NCBI GenBank assembly: GCA_044426235.1
Contig: JAWXUS010000022.1
Coordinates: 1 to 23,509, forward strand
Direction: 5' to 3'
Length of the DNA stretch: 23,509 nt
Origin: JAGHEK01 sp044426235
Lineage (GTDB): Bacteria > Bacillota > Clostridia > Peptostreptococcales > Peptostreptococcaceae
A program made the translations under genes and the position numbers. The notes under the pieces were generated by a model. That model was not told the origin of the DNA and searched no databases. It was given only the letters and a program-made list of their open reading frames with translations. Positions 7,529-15,278 of the stretch are shown here, piece by piece. Position 1 is the first letter of the stretch. Each line of letters opens with the position of its first letter.

Positions 7529-10012
7529 TTAAATAATACTATTTGGGTTTATATCTATTGATATATTAATTTCTTTACTAAAAATTTCGTCTCTTTTATC
7601 AATACATATATACATTATTATACCCTTTATTAAATTAATTTCAATAAAATCATCTTTAAATAATACTTGATATCTAAAATTTTTGTTGATTTTTGCTATC
7701 GGACAAGGATTTGGTCCGTGTATAGATCCAAAATTATTTATATTTTTACTCTTTAATAAATAAATTAATGAATCATAAAATACTTTTGCATTTTTTTCTA
7801 CCATAGTTTCATTTTCACCACTAAACACAACAGACATCATATTTACAAATGGGCTATATCCAAACATTTTTCTAAGTTTTATTTCTTCATTGTAAAATCC
7901 TACATAATCATAATCAATAGATCTTTTTATTGCATAGTGAGTGTGTTCGTATCCTTGAAGAATAACTTGCCCTTCTTTTTCACCTCGCCCACATCTTCCT
8001 GCAACTTGTGTTACTAATTGAAAAGTAGTTTCTGCACTTTTAAAATCTGGTGTATTTAAAATCATATCTCCAGATAAAATTCCAACTAAAACTACATCTT
8101 CAAAATCTAATCCTTTACTTATCATTTGTGTTCCAATTAATATATTTGCCTCTTTATTTTTAAATTCATTAAGTATATTCTCAAAATCATCTTTTTTATT
8201 AGTTGTATCTCTATCCATTCTAAGAATTTTCGCATCTTTAAAAATCTTTTTAACTTCTTCTTCAACCTTTTGTGTTCCAATTCCAAAAGGACTAATATAC
8301 TTACTACTACATTCTGGGCAAGTAGGTGGTATTTTAATCGAGTGACCACAATAATGGCAAATCCCTTCGTTAGAATGTTTATGATAAGTAAGAGATATAT
8401 CACAGTTATCACATTTAAAAACGTATGAACATTTTCTACACGAAACGAAATTTGAATAACCTCTTCTATTTAAAAATAGCATTACTTGATTATTATTTCT
8501 CAGTGCTTGTCTCATTGCATAAACTAATCTACTCGATAATATACTACCATTTCCTTTGTTTAGTTCTTCTTTCATATCTACAACTTCAATCTTTGGCATT
8601 TCTTTTTGATTGGCTCTAGATTTTAATTCTAGTAAAGTATAATCATTATTCTTAGCCTTATAATAATCTTCAACTGAAGGAGTTGCAGATCCTAACACTA
8701 AAGTTATATTTCTTTTAAATACTAAGTATTTTGCAACTTCTATTGCATTATATTTTGGAGATGAATCGGATTTATATGAACTCTCGTGACATTCATCAAC
8801 AATTACTACTCCTAACGATTTAAACGGTGCAAAAAGTGCAGATCTTGCACCTACTAAAATTTTTATTTCACCACTTTTAACTTTTCTATAAACATCGTGC
8901 CTTTCTCCATCTGATAATCTACTATGAAAAACTCCAACAATATTTCCAAATTTATTAGTAAATCTACTTATCGTTTGTGGTGTTAAAGAAATTTCTGGAA
9001 CTAAAACTATACTATCTAAATCATTTTTTAATGCATTTTCTATTATATCCATATAAACTTCAGTTTTACCACTCCCAGTTACTCCGTGCAGTAAGTATGG
9101 TTTTTTATTTTTAATAAACATTTCATCTTTTACAGTTTTGATTACTGCTTGTTGCTCATCATTTAATTCGATATTTTTATCTTTAACAATGTATTTATTT
9201 TTAACTTCTCTATATATATCTTTTTCAACTATATTTATAATACCTTTTTCACTAAGTCCTTTAAATGGTACATCTGTAGTCTTTAAAAGTTCTTTTACAT
9301 CTGTTAATAATACTTCATAATTTTTATCTTCATTAGTTTTTTCTACCATAAAATCTAGTATTTGTTGTTGTTTTGTAGGTAATTTAACTTTAGAGAACTC
9401 ATTATTTAAAGAGATAACTTTTATTTTTTTCTCATTTTTTAAACTATTCGCCTCCCAATAAATATCTACAACATTTTGTTCAACCAAATCTTGAAGTATT
9501 CTATTTAAACTTTTTTGAGAAAATTTTTCTAATTTAACCTTATTTTTAGATTTAATTAGTTTTTCTAAAACCTGTTCTACTAACTTCATATAATCATTTT
9601 TCCTAGATTTAGTATTACTTTTTATTATTTCTAATTTTTCTTTAAAATTAGTATCTATAAGCTCCACAATTTTATAGTGAGTAACAGTATATCCCTTTGG
9701 ATAGAATAATGAAATACAACCCATATAAGTACAAAGATACTTTTTCTTCATAAAATTAATAAGTTCAATATCTTCTTTAGTTAATAAAACTTCCTTATCC
9801 AAAATACTAACCACATCTTTTAATGTAAATTCTCCACTATATTCATTAAAAACTTCAAAAATAAATCCTTCTATTTTCTTGTTACCAATTCCAAAAGGAA
9901 CTATTACTCTTTTACCAACTTCGACTTCATTTTCTAATAGTTTTGGAACTTTGTACGTAAAAAAATTATCAACAAAAGTAGAATTATTTCTAACTATTAC
10001 ACTTACATACAT
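7529..10012 (-). CDS. priA: Primosomal replication restart helicase PriA
   Basis: A 3'-5' superfamily 2 helicase that reloads the replisome at stalled forks. The N-terminal 3'-DNA-binding domain begins SVIVRNNSTFVDNFFTYKVP. The helicase core has Walker A GVTGSGKTEVY and a DECHESS box, where relatives usually have DEEH. Eight zinc-binding cysteines follow in four pairs (CRKC, CDNC, CHYC, CPEC). GTQMISKGLDF and QVAGRCGRG mark the second RecA lobe. At 827 residues it is slightly long. The ATG has AAGGGGG seven bases upstream. It is preceded by the coaBC terminator with only 50 bases between genes, so it must either use read-through or a promoter inside coaBC. Confidence 0.95.
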   Translation of the reverse strand: MYVSVIVRNNSTFVDNFFTYKVPKLLENEVEVGKRVIVPFGIGNKKIEGFIFEVFNEYSGEFTLKDVVSILDKEVLLTKEDIELINFMKKKYLCTYMGCISLFYPKGYTVTHYKIVELIDTNFKEKLEIIKSNTKSRKNDYMKLVEQVLEKLIKSKNKVKLEKFSQKSLNRILQDLVEQNVVDIYWEANSLKNEKKIKVISLNNEFSKVKLPTKQQQILDFMVEKTNEDKNYEVLLTDVKELLKTTDVPFKGLSEKGIINIVEKDIYREVKNKYIVKDKNIELNDEQQAVIKTVKDEMFIKNKKPYLLHGVTGSGKTEVYMDIIENALKNDLDSIVLVPEISLTPQTISRFTNKFGNIVGVFHSRLSDGERHDVYRKVKSGEIKILVGARSALFAPFKSLGVVIVDECHESSYKSDSSPKYNAIEVAKYLVFKRNITLVLGSATPSVEDYYKAKNNDYTLLELKSRANQKEMPKIEVVDMKEELNKGNGSILSSRLVYAMRQALRNNNQVMLFLNRRGYSNFVSCRKCSYVFKCDNCDISLTYHKHSNEGICHYCGHSIKIPPTCPECSSKYISPFGIGTQKVEEEVKKIFKDAKILRMDRDTTNKKDDFENILNEFKNKEANILIGTQMISKGLDFEDVVLVGILSGDMILNTPDFKSAETTFQLVTQVAGRCGRGEKEGQVILQGYEHTHYAIKRSIDYDYVGFYNEEIKLRKMFGYSPFVNMMSVVFSGENETMVEKNAKVFYDSLIYLLKSKNINNFGSIHGPNPCPIAKINKNFRYQVLFKDDFIEINLIKGIIMYICIDKRDEIFSKEINISIDINPNSII

Positions 10013-10036
10013 TTTTTTGCCCCCTTAAATATTATT

Positions 10037-10065
10037 AAAAAAATAAGCACCTATTAAGATGCTTA
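10037..10065 (-). terminator. Intrinsic terminator at the end of coaBC
   Basis: On the minus strand an 8-bp stem, TAAGCATC / GGTGCTTA (one G-T pair, arms 10058-10065 and 10044-10051, six-base loop), is followed by seven T residues. The coaBC stop codon TAA forms the first bases of the stem. It stands between coaBC and priA and probably lets only part of the transcription through. Confidence 0.8.
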
Positions 10066-11256
10066 CTTTTTTATAGAAACTATTTTATCTAAAATAATTT
10101 CTGCTACGTCTTCTTTTTTCATTTTTGGGAAATCTTCTATATTTCCATCTATATCTATAATTTTAACTATATTAGTGTCAACTGAAAAACCTGCACCTTC
10201 TTCTTTTAAATCATTTAAAACTATAAAGTCCATATTTTTCTTTTTTATTTTAGTTTTAGCATTTTCAACTAAATTATTAGTTTCAGCAGCAAAACCAACT
10301 AAGATTCTTCCATCTTTAATTTTGCCAACTTCTTTTGCAATATCTTTAGTTCTAACTAATTCTAAAGTCAAATCGTCATCACTCTTTTTTAATTTATCAT
10401 CTGAATAATTCCTAATTGTATAATCTGCAACTGCTGCAGTTTTAATTATAATATCATTTTTTGAAACATTTTTTATAACTTCATTAAACATTTCAGCCGC
10501 AGACTCAACTTTTATTAATTTAGTTAACCCATTTGGTATTTCTAAATTTGTTGGTCCTGAAACTAAAGTTACATTAGCACCTCTATTTATTGCCGATTTC
10601 ACTATACTATAACCCATTTTTCCAGTTGAACGATTACTTATAAATCTCATTGGATCTATTGATTCAACAGTTGGACCTGCAGTTATTAATATATTTTTAC
10701 CAAGTAAGTCTTTTTTCTTTTCTTGGTTTAAAATCTCTAATACTTTTTCAGTTATAACCTCTGGAGTTTCAAGTTTTCCTTCTCCGATATCTCCACAAGC
10801 AAGTCTTCCACTTTGAGGTTTTATGAATATGTATCCTAAACTTTCTAGTTTTTTAATGTTATCTTGTACTATTTTATTTTTATACATTTGAGTATTCATA
10901 GCTGGACATATAACAACTTTTGTATTAGTTGCCATAACAGTTGTTAAAAGCATATCATCACTGATTCCATTTGCAAGTTTTCCAATAAAATTTGCAGTAG
11001 CAGGTGCAATCAAAAATACATCTGCTTTTTTGGCAAGTGAAATATGTTCTACATCCCAAGTTTTTACTTCTTCAAACATATCACAAACAACATAATTTTG
11101 ACTTAATGATTGAAATGAAAGTGGATTTACAAAGTTAGTTGCAGATTTTGTCATTATAACATTAACATCAACATCCAACTTCTTTAGACGACTAACAACA
11201 TCTAAAGACTTGTAAACTGCAATTCCTCCAGTAACTCCAAGTACAACATTTGGCAT
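10063..11256 (-). CDS. coaBC: Bifunctional phosphopantothenoylcysteine decarboxylase / phosphopantothenate-cysteine ligase
   Basis: Carries out two successive steps of coenzyme A synthesis: ligation of cysteine to phosphopantothenate (CoaB) and FMN-dependent decarboxylation (CoaC). The CoaC half has GVTGGIAVYK, the catalytic His in WDVEHISL (H71), the PAMN motif (118-121) and ACGDIGEG with C154. The CoaB half has ITAGPTVESIDPMRFISN, then AAVADY and KLKKSDD. I start it at ATG 11256 (397 residues), where family homology begins. The frame stays open to a TTG at 11349, adding 31 residues that match nothing known. Neither start has a good Shine-Dalgarno, so the start remains uncertain. A TATAAT lies inside the possible extension, favouring the shorter form. 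It is third in the gmk operon, and its stop codon is within a terminator. Confidence 0.93.
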   Translation of the reverse strand: MPNVVLGVTGGIAVYKSLDVVSRLKKLDVDVNVIMTKSATNFVNPLSFQSLSQNYVVCDMFEEVKTWDVEHISLAKKADVFLIAPATANFIGKLANGISDDMLLTTVMATNTKVVICPAMNTQMYKNKIVQDNIKKLESLGYIFIKPQSGRLACGDIGEGKLETPEVITEKVLEILNQEKKKDLLGKNILITAGPTVESIDPMRFISNRSTGKMGYSIVKSAINRGANVTLVSGPTNLEIPNGLTKLIKVESAAEMFNEVIKNVSKNDIIIKTAAVADYTIRNYSDDKLKKSDDDLTLELVRTKDIAKEVGKIKDGRILVGFAAETNNLVENAKTKIKKKNMDFIVLNDLKEEGAGFSVDTNIVKIIDIDGNIEDFPKMKKEDVAEIILDKIVSIKK

Positions 11257-11415
11257 TTTTTTATAGTATTTATCAAAAAAATTATAATATATTAATTTTG
11301 ACAAATTCCTTTCATTTTTTATTATGTTTGTATTATTAATATTTCTCAAATCTCTAACTACATTTTAATTTAGTAGTACTATCTATTCAGTTTATAACTT
11401 TATAGATTCTAAAAA

Positions 11416-11709
11416 TTAATTGTCACGACTCTCTTTGATTTGATTTTCTTGTTCAATTTTTCTTAAAGCATCTTGTTCAATAACTTCTTCTTCAGTAAGA
11501 AGTCTATAGCTTATTGCCCCTTGCGCAACTTCTTTTGTAGCTAAGCTAACTGGCTTATTATCTCTATCTGTATTTCTTATATATAAATTAGGTGCACCAT
11601 ATTTTATAGTCTCAGTTATTATTTCTCTTGATCTTTTTGATATAGTTCCTACTAAGTAGTATCTGTTGTCTATTTTATTTAAAACGTCGTTTATTGATGG
11701 TTTTAACAT
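11416..11709 (-). CDS. rpoZ: RNA polymerase omega subunit
   Basis: A small subunit that helps assemble RNA polymerase by binding the beta-prime subunit. The family signature is at the start: KPSINDVLNKIDNRYYLVGT followed by SKRSREI. The conserved AQGAISYRLLTEEEV segment lies at about 62-76. It is 97 residues, with a charged tail rich in E, Q and N. Its ATG overlaps the end of gmk by seven bases, and its GGAGG lies inside the last gmk codons, so the two are co-translated as in most Bacillota. The 159 bases between its stop and coaBC hold no clear terminator. Confidence 0.95.
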   Translation of the reverse strand: MLKPSINDVLNKIDNRYYLVGTISKRSREIITETIKYGAPNLYIRNTDRDNKPVSLATKEVAQGAISYRLLTEEEVIEQDALRKIEQENQIKESRDN

Positions 11710-12326
11710 TCTAATTCCTCCTTGAAATTTTCAATTATATTATTTTTGTATCTAGTTACTTTATTAGTTTCTGCTAAAATTATATTTTCTAATTCCTTAA
11801 CAGAAACTTGAACATCTTTATTTATTATGAAATAATCATAGTCGTGAATTTTGTTTATTTCTTCAAATGCACAACCAAATCTTTTTTCTATTTCCGCTTC
11901 AGTTTCAGTTCCACGTCCAACTATTCTTTGCTTTAATTCTCTTAGAGATGGAGGTAGTACAAATATAAACACTCCTTCAGGATAAACTTCTTTAACCTGT
12001 TTTGCTCCTTGCATTTCTATCTCTAATATAACATTTTGTCCATTTTCTAACTTTTCTATAATCGCAGATTTTGGAGTTCCATAATAATTCCCATAAATCT
12101 CTGCATGTTCAAAGAATTCTCCCTTATCTATCATAGATTTGAATTCTTCTTTAGTTATGAAAAAGTAATTTTCTCCGTGAACTTCCCCTTCTCTTGGGTT
12201 TCTAGTCGTTGCAGATATAGAAAGCTTTATATCTTCATTTCTAACTAATGCCTCTTTACATATAGTTCCTTTTCCGGCACCAGATGGACCTGATACAACT
12301 AGTAAAAGACCTTTTCTCTTAATCAT
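11703..12326 (-). CDS. gmk: Guanylate kinase
   Basis: Phosphorylates GMP to GDP with ATP in guanine nucleotide supply. The P-loop GPSGAGKG is at residues 13-20, followed by the GMP-binding segment SATTRNPREGE with GENYFF, then the EIEMQGAKQV region. At 207 residues it is of normal length. ATG 12326 has AAAGGA upstream. It is the first gene of the operon with rpoZ and coaBC, behind a good promoter. The yloC and remA genes that often precede gmk are absent here; dapF is the neighbour instead. Confidence 0.96.
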   Translation of the reverse strand: MIKRKGLLLVVSGPSGAGKGTICKEALVRNEDIKLSISATTRNPREGEVHGENYFFITKEEFKSMIDKGEFFEHAEIYGNYYGTPKSAIIEKLENGQNVILEIEMQGAKQVKEVYPEGVFIFVLPPSLRELKQRIVGRGTETEAEIEKRFGCAFEEINKIHDYDYFIINKDVQVSVKELENIILAETNKVTRYKNNIIENFKEELEC

Positions 12327-12382
12327 AATTTGTTCCTTTCGTTAGGTAATTTGATTTCCAATTAATTTTAAGTATAAATATT

Positions 12383-12411
12383 ATTATATGAATAGTTAGC
12401 GAATACTTCAA
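12383..12411 (-). promoter_or_regulatory. Sigma-A type promoter of gmk-rpoZ-coaBC
   Basis: On the minus strand TTGAAG (12406-12411) and TATAAT (12383-12388) are separated by exactly 17 bases, placing transcription start about 50 bases before the gmk ATG. It is the best promoter match in the window and explains the start of the large minus-strand cluster. Confidence 0.72.
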
Positions 12412-12441
12412 TATATTTTTTTCAATACTTAGAATTTATTT

Positions 12442-13266
12442 TTATAATTCAACAATACCCTCACAAATCTTAGTTGCTAAACCAATCATATAATTAGTCT
12501 CACAAACTTCAATTTTAATACTTCCACCCTCTGATTTAACGTTAACATTTTTATCTACAAATCCAAACCTATTTGAAATAATAGCACTTGCAGTCATTCC
12601 AGTTCCACATGCAAAAGTATAACCACAACCTCTTTCAAAAGTCTTAACTTCTATATTTTCTTTGTCTATAATTTTTACAAAATTAACGTTTATATTATTT
12701 GGAAATAATTCGTGCTTTTCAATTATACTACCATACTTTATAACTTCTTCATTAATTAATTCATCAACAAAAATTACTGCATGTGGAACTCCCATAAGCA
12801 TTGCACTAACTTTAAAAGTTTTATCAAGTATATTTATTTCTTCGTTCATAAATTCAACATTTTGAGTAATTGCAGGCACATCTTTAGAATCAAAACTTCC
12901 AAGTCCCATATCAACACGAACCGTATCAAATTTATTATCTTTTAAATTTATTTCAATGTTTTTTATTCCGTCTAAAGTTTCAACACTAAACTTAGTTTTG
13001 TCTACTATTTTATTTTCATACACAAATCTCACAAAACATCTAAGACCATTTCCACACATACTAGCAAGAGAACCGTCTGCATTATAGTAAGCCATTTTAA
13101 CGTCTGAAGAATTTGAATTATTAACTGCTAAAAATCCATCTGCACCAACTGAAAATCTTCTATTACAAACAGTTTCTGCTAATTTGCTATAATCTAATAT
13201 TTTATTTTCTCTATCGTCTATAGCTATAAAATCATTTCCTATTCCGTGTAATTTCCAAAACTTCAT
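12442..13266 (-). CDS. dapF: DapF-fold cofactor-independent amino acid epimerase (annotated type: diaminopimelate epimerase)
   Basis: DapF interconverts LL- and meso-diaminopimelate with two cysteines and no cofactor. Both catalytic cysteines are here: C71 in MCGNG and C220 in ACGTG. Other expected residues are N11 (HGIGND), N62 (NADG) and the substrate-carboxylate pair E211-R212. Two family positions differ: GNPH, whose Asn contacts substrate, reads GVPH (V160), and RGxGE reads RGCGY (Y216). It is therefore a true racemase/epimerase fold, but the substrate may not be diaminopimelate. No other lysine or diaminopimelate gene lies in the window. At 274 residues it has normal length. ATG 13266 has GAGAGGAG upstream. 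It is transcribed alone, divergent from rqcH. Confidence 0.82.
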   Translation of the reverse strand: MKFWKLHGIGNDFIAIDDRENKILDYSKLAETVCNRRFSVGADGFLAVNNSNSSDVKMAYYNADGSLASMCGNGLRCFVRFVYENKIVDKTKFSVETLDGIKNIEINLKDNKFDTVRVDMGLGSFDSKDVPAITQNVEFMNEEINILDKTFKVSAMLMGVPHAVIFVDELINEEVIKYGSIIEKHELFPNNINVNFVKIIDKENIEVKTFERGCGYTFACGTGMTASAIISNRFGFVDKNVNVKSEGGSIKIEVCETNYMIGLATKICEGIVEL

Positions 13267-13296
13267 AAAAAACTCCTCTCACAATATTTTAGTAAT

Positions 13297-13302
13297 ATTA
13301 TA
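13297..13302 (-). promoter_or_regulatory. -10 element of dapF
   Basis: TATAAT on the minus strand, about 30 bases before the dapF ATG and ahead of its GAGAGGAG site. No good -35 box is visible 16-18 bases upstream; the region is a T-rich tract. Confidence 0.5.
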
Positions 13303-13348
13303 CTATATATTCCTAAAATAAAAAACTATATAAAAACAAACTTCTATT

Positions 13349-13357
13349 TGTTATAAT
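13349..13357 (+). promoter_or_regulatory. Extended -10 promoter of rqcH
   Basis: TGTTATAAT, a perfect extended -10 (TGn followed by TATAAT), lies 80 bases before the rqcH start. No -35 is needed for this class and none is seen. It forms a divergent pair with the dapF -10 about 50 bases away. Confidence 0.6.
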
Positions 13358-13437
13358 AAAATAACTAAAAATAATATATTGAATATGATTTAAAAAGTAA
13401 CTAATAATAGTTAATAAATAGATCAAGGGAGGTCAAA

Positions 13438-15201
13438 ATGGCACTAGATTCCTTAGTTATAAGAAATATTGTTACCGAATTAAAAGAGAAGTTAGTTGGT
13501 GGAAAAATAGATAAAGTTCATCAACCAGAAGAAGATGAAGTTTTACTAAATATTAGAAATAATAAAGAAAATTTCAAACTTGTACTTAGTGCAAATTCTT
13601 CAAATCCAAGGGCATACATAAGTAAAAATTATAAAAAAGAAAATCCACTTAATGCACCTATGTTTTGTATGCTACTTAGAAAATATGTTCAAAGTGGATA
13701 CATTGTTGATATTAATCAAGTTGATTTTGAAAGAATAATAAAAATTAGTGTTAGTTCTTTTGATGAATTAAAAGAAAAAACTATAAAAGATATCTATATT
13801 GAAATAATGGGTAGACATAGTAATATTATTTTAGTTCATAATGAAAAAATAATAGATTCTGCAAAAAGAATTCCATTTAGTATAAGTCGTGTTCGTCAAA
13901 TACTTCCAGGACAAATTTATTCTCTACCACCTTCTCAAGATAAACTAAGCCCTCTTAATAAAATTTCATTCATCGATTTTAAAAATGAAATAAAAGACTT
14001 AGATATTGAAATTCAAAAAGCTATTTATACTAAATTTTTAGGGATTAGTCCTTTAATATCAAAAGAAATTTGCTATCGTTCAAATGTTTCTTTTGATAAA
14101 ATTTCGTCTACTCTAGAATTTAATGAACTAAATCTACTTTATGATAATTTTTGTTTAGTATTTGAAAATGTTATTAATAATAATTTTGAACCCTCAATGA
14201 TAATAAATGAAAAAATAGACAAAGTAATTGATTTTAGTAGTATAAATCTTACTATGTTTAACGATTTATCTGTTACTAAAAGCGATAGTATTAGTGAAAT
14301 TTTAGAAAATTATTATTTAACTAAAGATATTAAGGAAAGAATTCATCAACGTTCAAGTGACTTTAGAAAGAGTATTTCTATAAAACTTGATAGATTATAC
14401 AAAAAACTAAAAAAGCAATATCAAGAATTAGAAGATGCAAAAAATTCAGAAATATTTAAAATAAAAGGTGAACTTATAAATACTTATGTTTATATGATTG
14501 AAAAAGGAATGGAGAGTGTTGAGGTTTCTAATTACTACGATCCTGATGCTAAAAACTTAGAAATTAAACTTGATAAAAACTTAACTCCTTCTCAAAATTC
14601 ACAAAGATATTTCAAAAAATATAATAAATTAAAAACTGCTATGAAAGAGGTTTCTTCTCAAGTAGAAATTTCAAAAGAAGAAATTGAATACTTAGAAAAT
14701 ATACTTTTAAGTATTGAAAACTGCGAAAACTTAGCAGAACTTTTAGATATTAGAGAAGAATTAACCAAAACTGGATACATAAAAAGTAAGAAAACTAAAA
14801 TTAAAGAAGTTAAATCAACTACTAAACCTCACGAATTTGTAAGTAGTGACGGATTTACAATGTTTGTTGGTAAAAATAATAAGCAAAATGATATTTTAAC
14901 TTTAAAAACTGCAAACAATAACGACTTATGGCTACACACTAAAAATATTCCAGGATCTCACGTTATAATAAAAACTAACGACCAAGAAGTTCCAGAACAA
15001 ACTATTTATGAAGGTGCTATTCTTTCTTCATACTTTAGTAAAGGAAGAATGTCATCAAAAGTACCAGTTGATTATACTAAAAAGAAAAATGTTAAAAAGC
15101 CAAGTGGTTCAAACCCTGGTATGGTAATTTACGAAACTAATAATACAATTTATGTTACACCTTCAGAAGAAGAACTTGCAAAAATCAAAAAAATTGACTA
15201 A
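13438..15201 (+). CDS. rqcH: NFACT-family ribosome quality control protein RqcH (Rqc2 homologue)
   Basis: Binds stalled 50S subunits carrying peptidyl-tRNA and recruits alanyl-tRNA to add alanine tails that mark the chain for degradation. Older annotation calls it a fibronectin-binding protein. The N-terminal NFACT-N domain begins MALDSLVIRNIVTELKEKL and holds MGRHSNIIL (126-134). Helix-hairpin-helix and long coiled-coil segments follow (about 290-450). The C-terminal NFACT-R domain has NNDLWLHTKNIPGSHVII. The conserved Asp-Arg pair of NFACT-N appears here as Glu-Arg (E98-R99). At 587 residues it is of normal length. The ATG has AAGGGAGGT upstream. It is the only plus-strand gene in the first 21 kb, and its terminator has been split by an insertion sequence. 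Confidence 0.93.
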   Translation: MALDSLVIRNIVTELKEKLVGGKIDKVHQPEEDEVLLNIRNNKENFKLVLSANSSNPRAYISKNYKKENPLNAPMFCMLLRKYVQSGYIVDINQVDFERIIKISVSSFDELKEKTIKDIYIEIMGRHSNIILVHNEKIIDSAKRIPFSISRVRQILPGQIYSLPPSQDKLSPLNKISFIDFKNEIKDLDIEIQKAIYTKFLGISPLISKEICYRSNVSFDKISSTLEFNELNLLYDNFCLVFENVINNNFEPSMIINEKIDKVIDFSSINLTMFNDLSVTKSDSISEILENYYLTKDIKERIHQRSSDFRKSISIKLDRLYKKLKKQYQELEDAKNSEIFKIKGELINTYVYMIEKGMESVEVSNYYDPDAKNLEIKLDKNLTPSQNSQRYFKKYNKLKTAMKEVSSQVEISKEEIEYLENILLSIENCENLAELLDIREELTKTGYIKSKKTKIKEVKSTTKPHEFVSSDGFTMFVGKNNKQNDILTLKTANNNDLWLHTKNIPGSHVIIKTNDQEVPEQTIYEGAILSSYFSKGRMSSKVPVDYTKKKNVKKPSGSNPGMVIYETNNTIYVTPSEEELAKIKKID

Positions 15202-15206
15202 AAAAA

Positions 15207-15229
15207 AGAGAACGAAAAATTCGTTCTCT
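15207..15229 (+). repeat. Left copy of a 23-bp palindromic direct repeat flanking the IS
   Basis: The repeat begins AGAGAACGAAAAATTCGTTC and ends TCT. It is identical to 16781-16803 and is itself a hairpin (AGAGAACGAA / TTCGTTCTCT). It starts five bases after the rqcH stop. Here the 3' flank is the IS end, so this copy no longer has a T-tract on the plus strand. Confidence 0.9.
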
Positions 15230-15244
15230 CAGTTTGTAGACAAA
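15230..15244 (+). repeat. Left terminal inverted repeat of the IS
   Basis: CAGTTTGTAGACAAA; differs from the right end at positions 4 and 5 only. Confidence 0.85.
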
Positions 15245-15278
15245 AGACTCTTATATTCAAAAATATAAGAGTCTTTTT
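15242..15278. terminator. IS-internal strong hairpin terminator near its left end
   Basis: A perfect 16-bp stem (15242-15257 with 15262-15277) with a CAAA loop. On the plus strand it ends in a T run (TTTTT), so it can stop rqcH transcripts entering the element. On the minus strand it ends TTTTGTC and could stop the transposase transcript. The transposase frame reads through it. Confidence 0.75.

Noticed and set aside
11257..11349. N-terminal extension of CoaBC from TTG 11349
   Set aside because: There is no ribosome site, no family match, and a TATAAT lies inside it; kept only as an alternative.
15207..15229. Working intrinsic terminator for rqcH at the left palindrome alone
   Set aside because: The hairpin is intact but the T-tract that should follow it was displaced by the IS; listed as a repeat instead.
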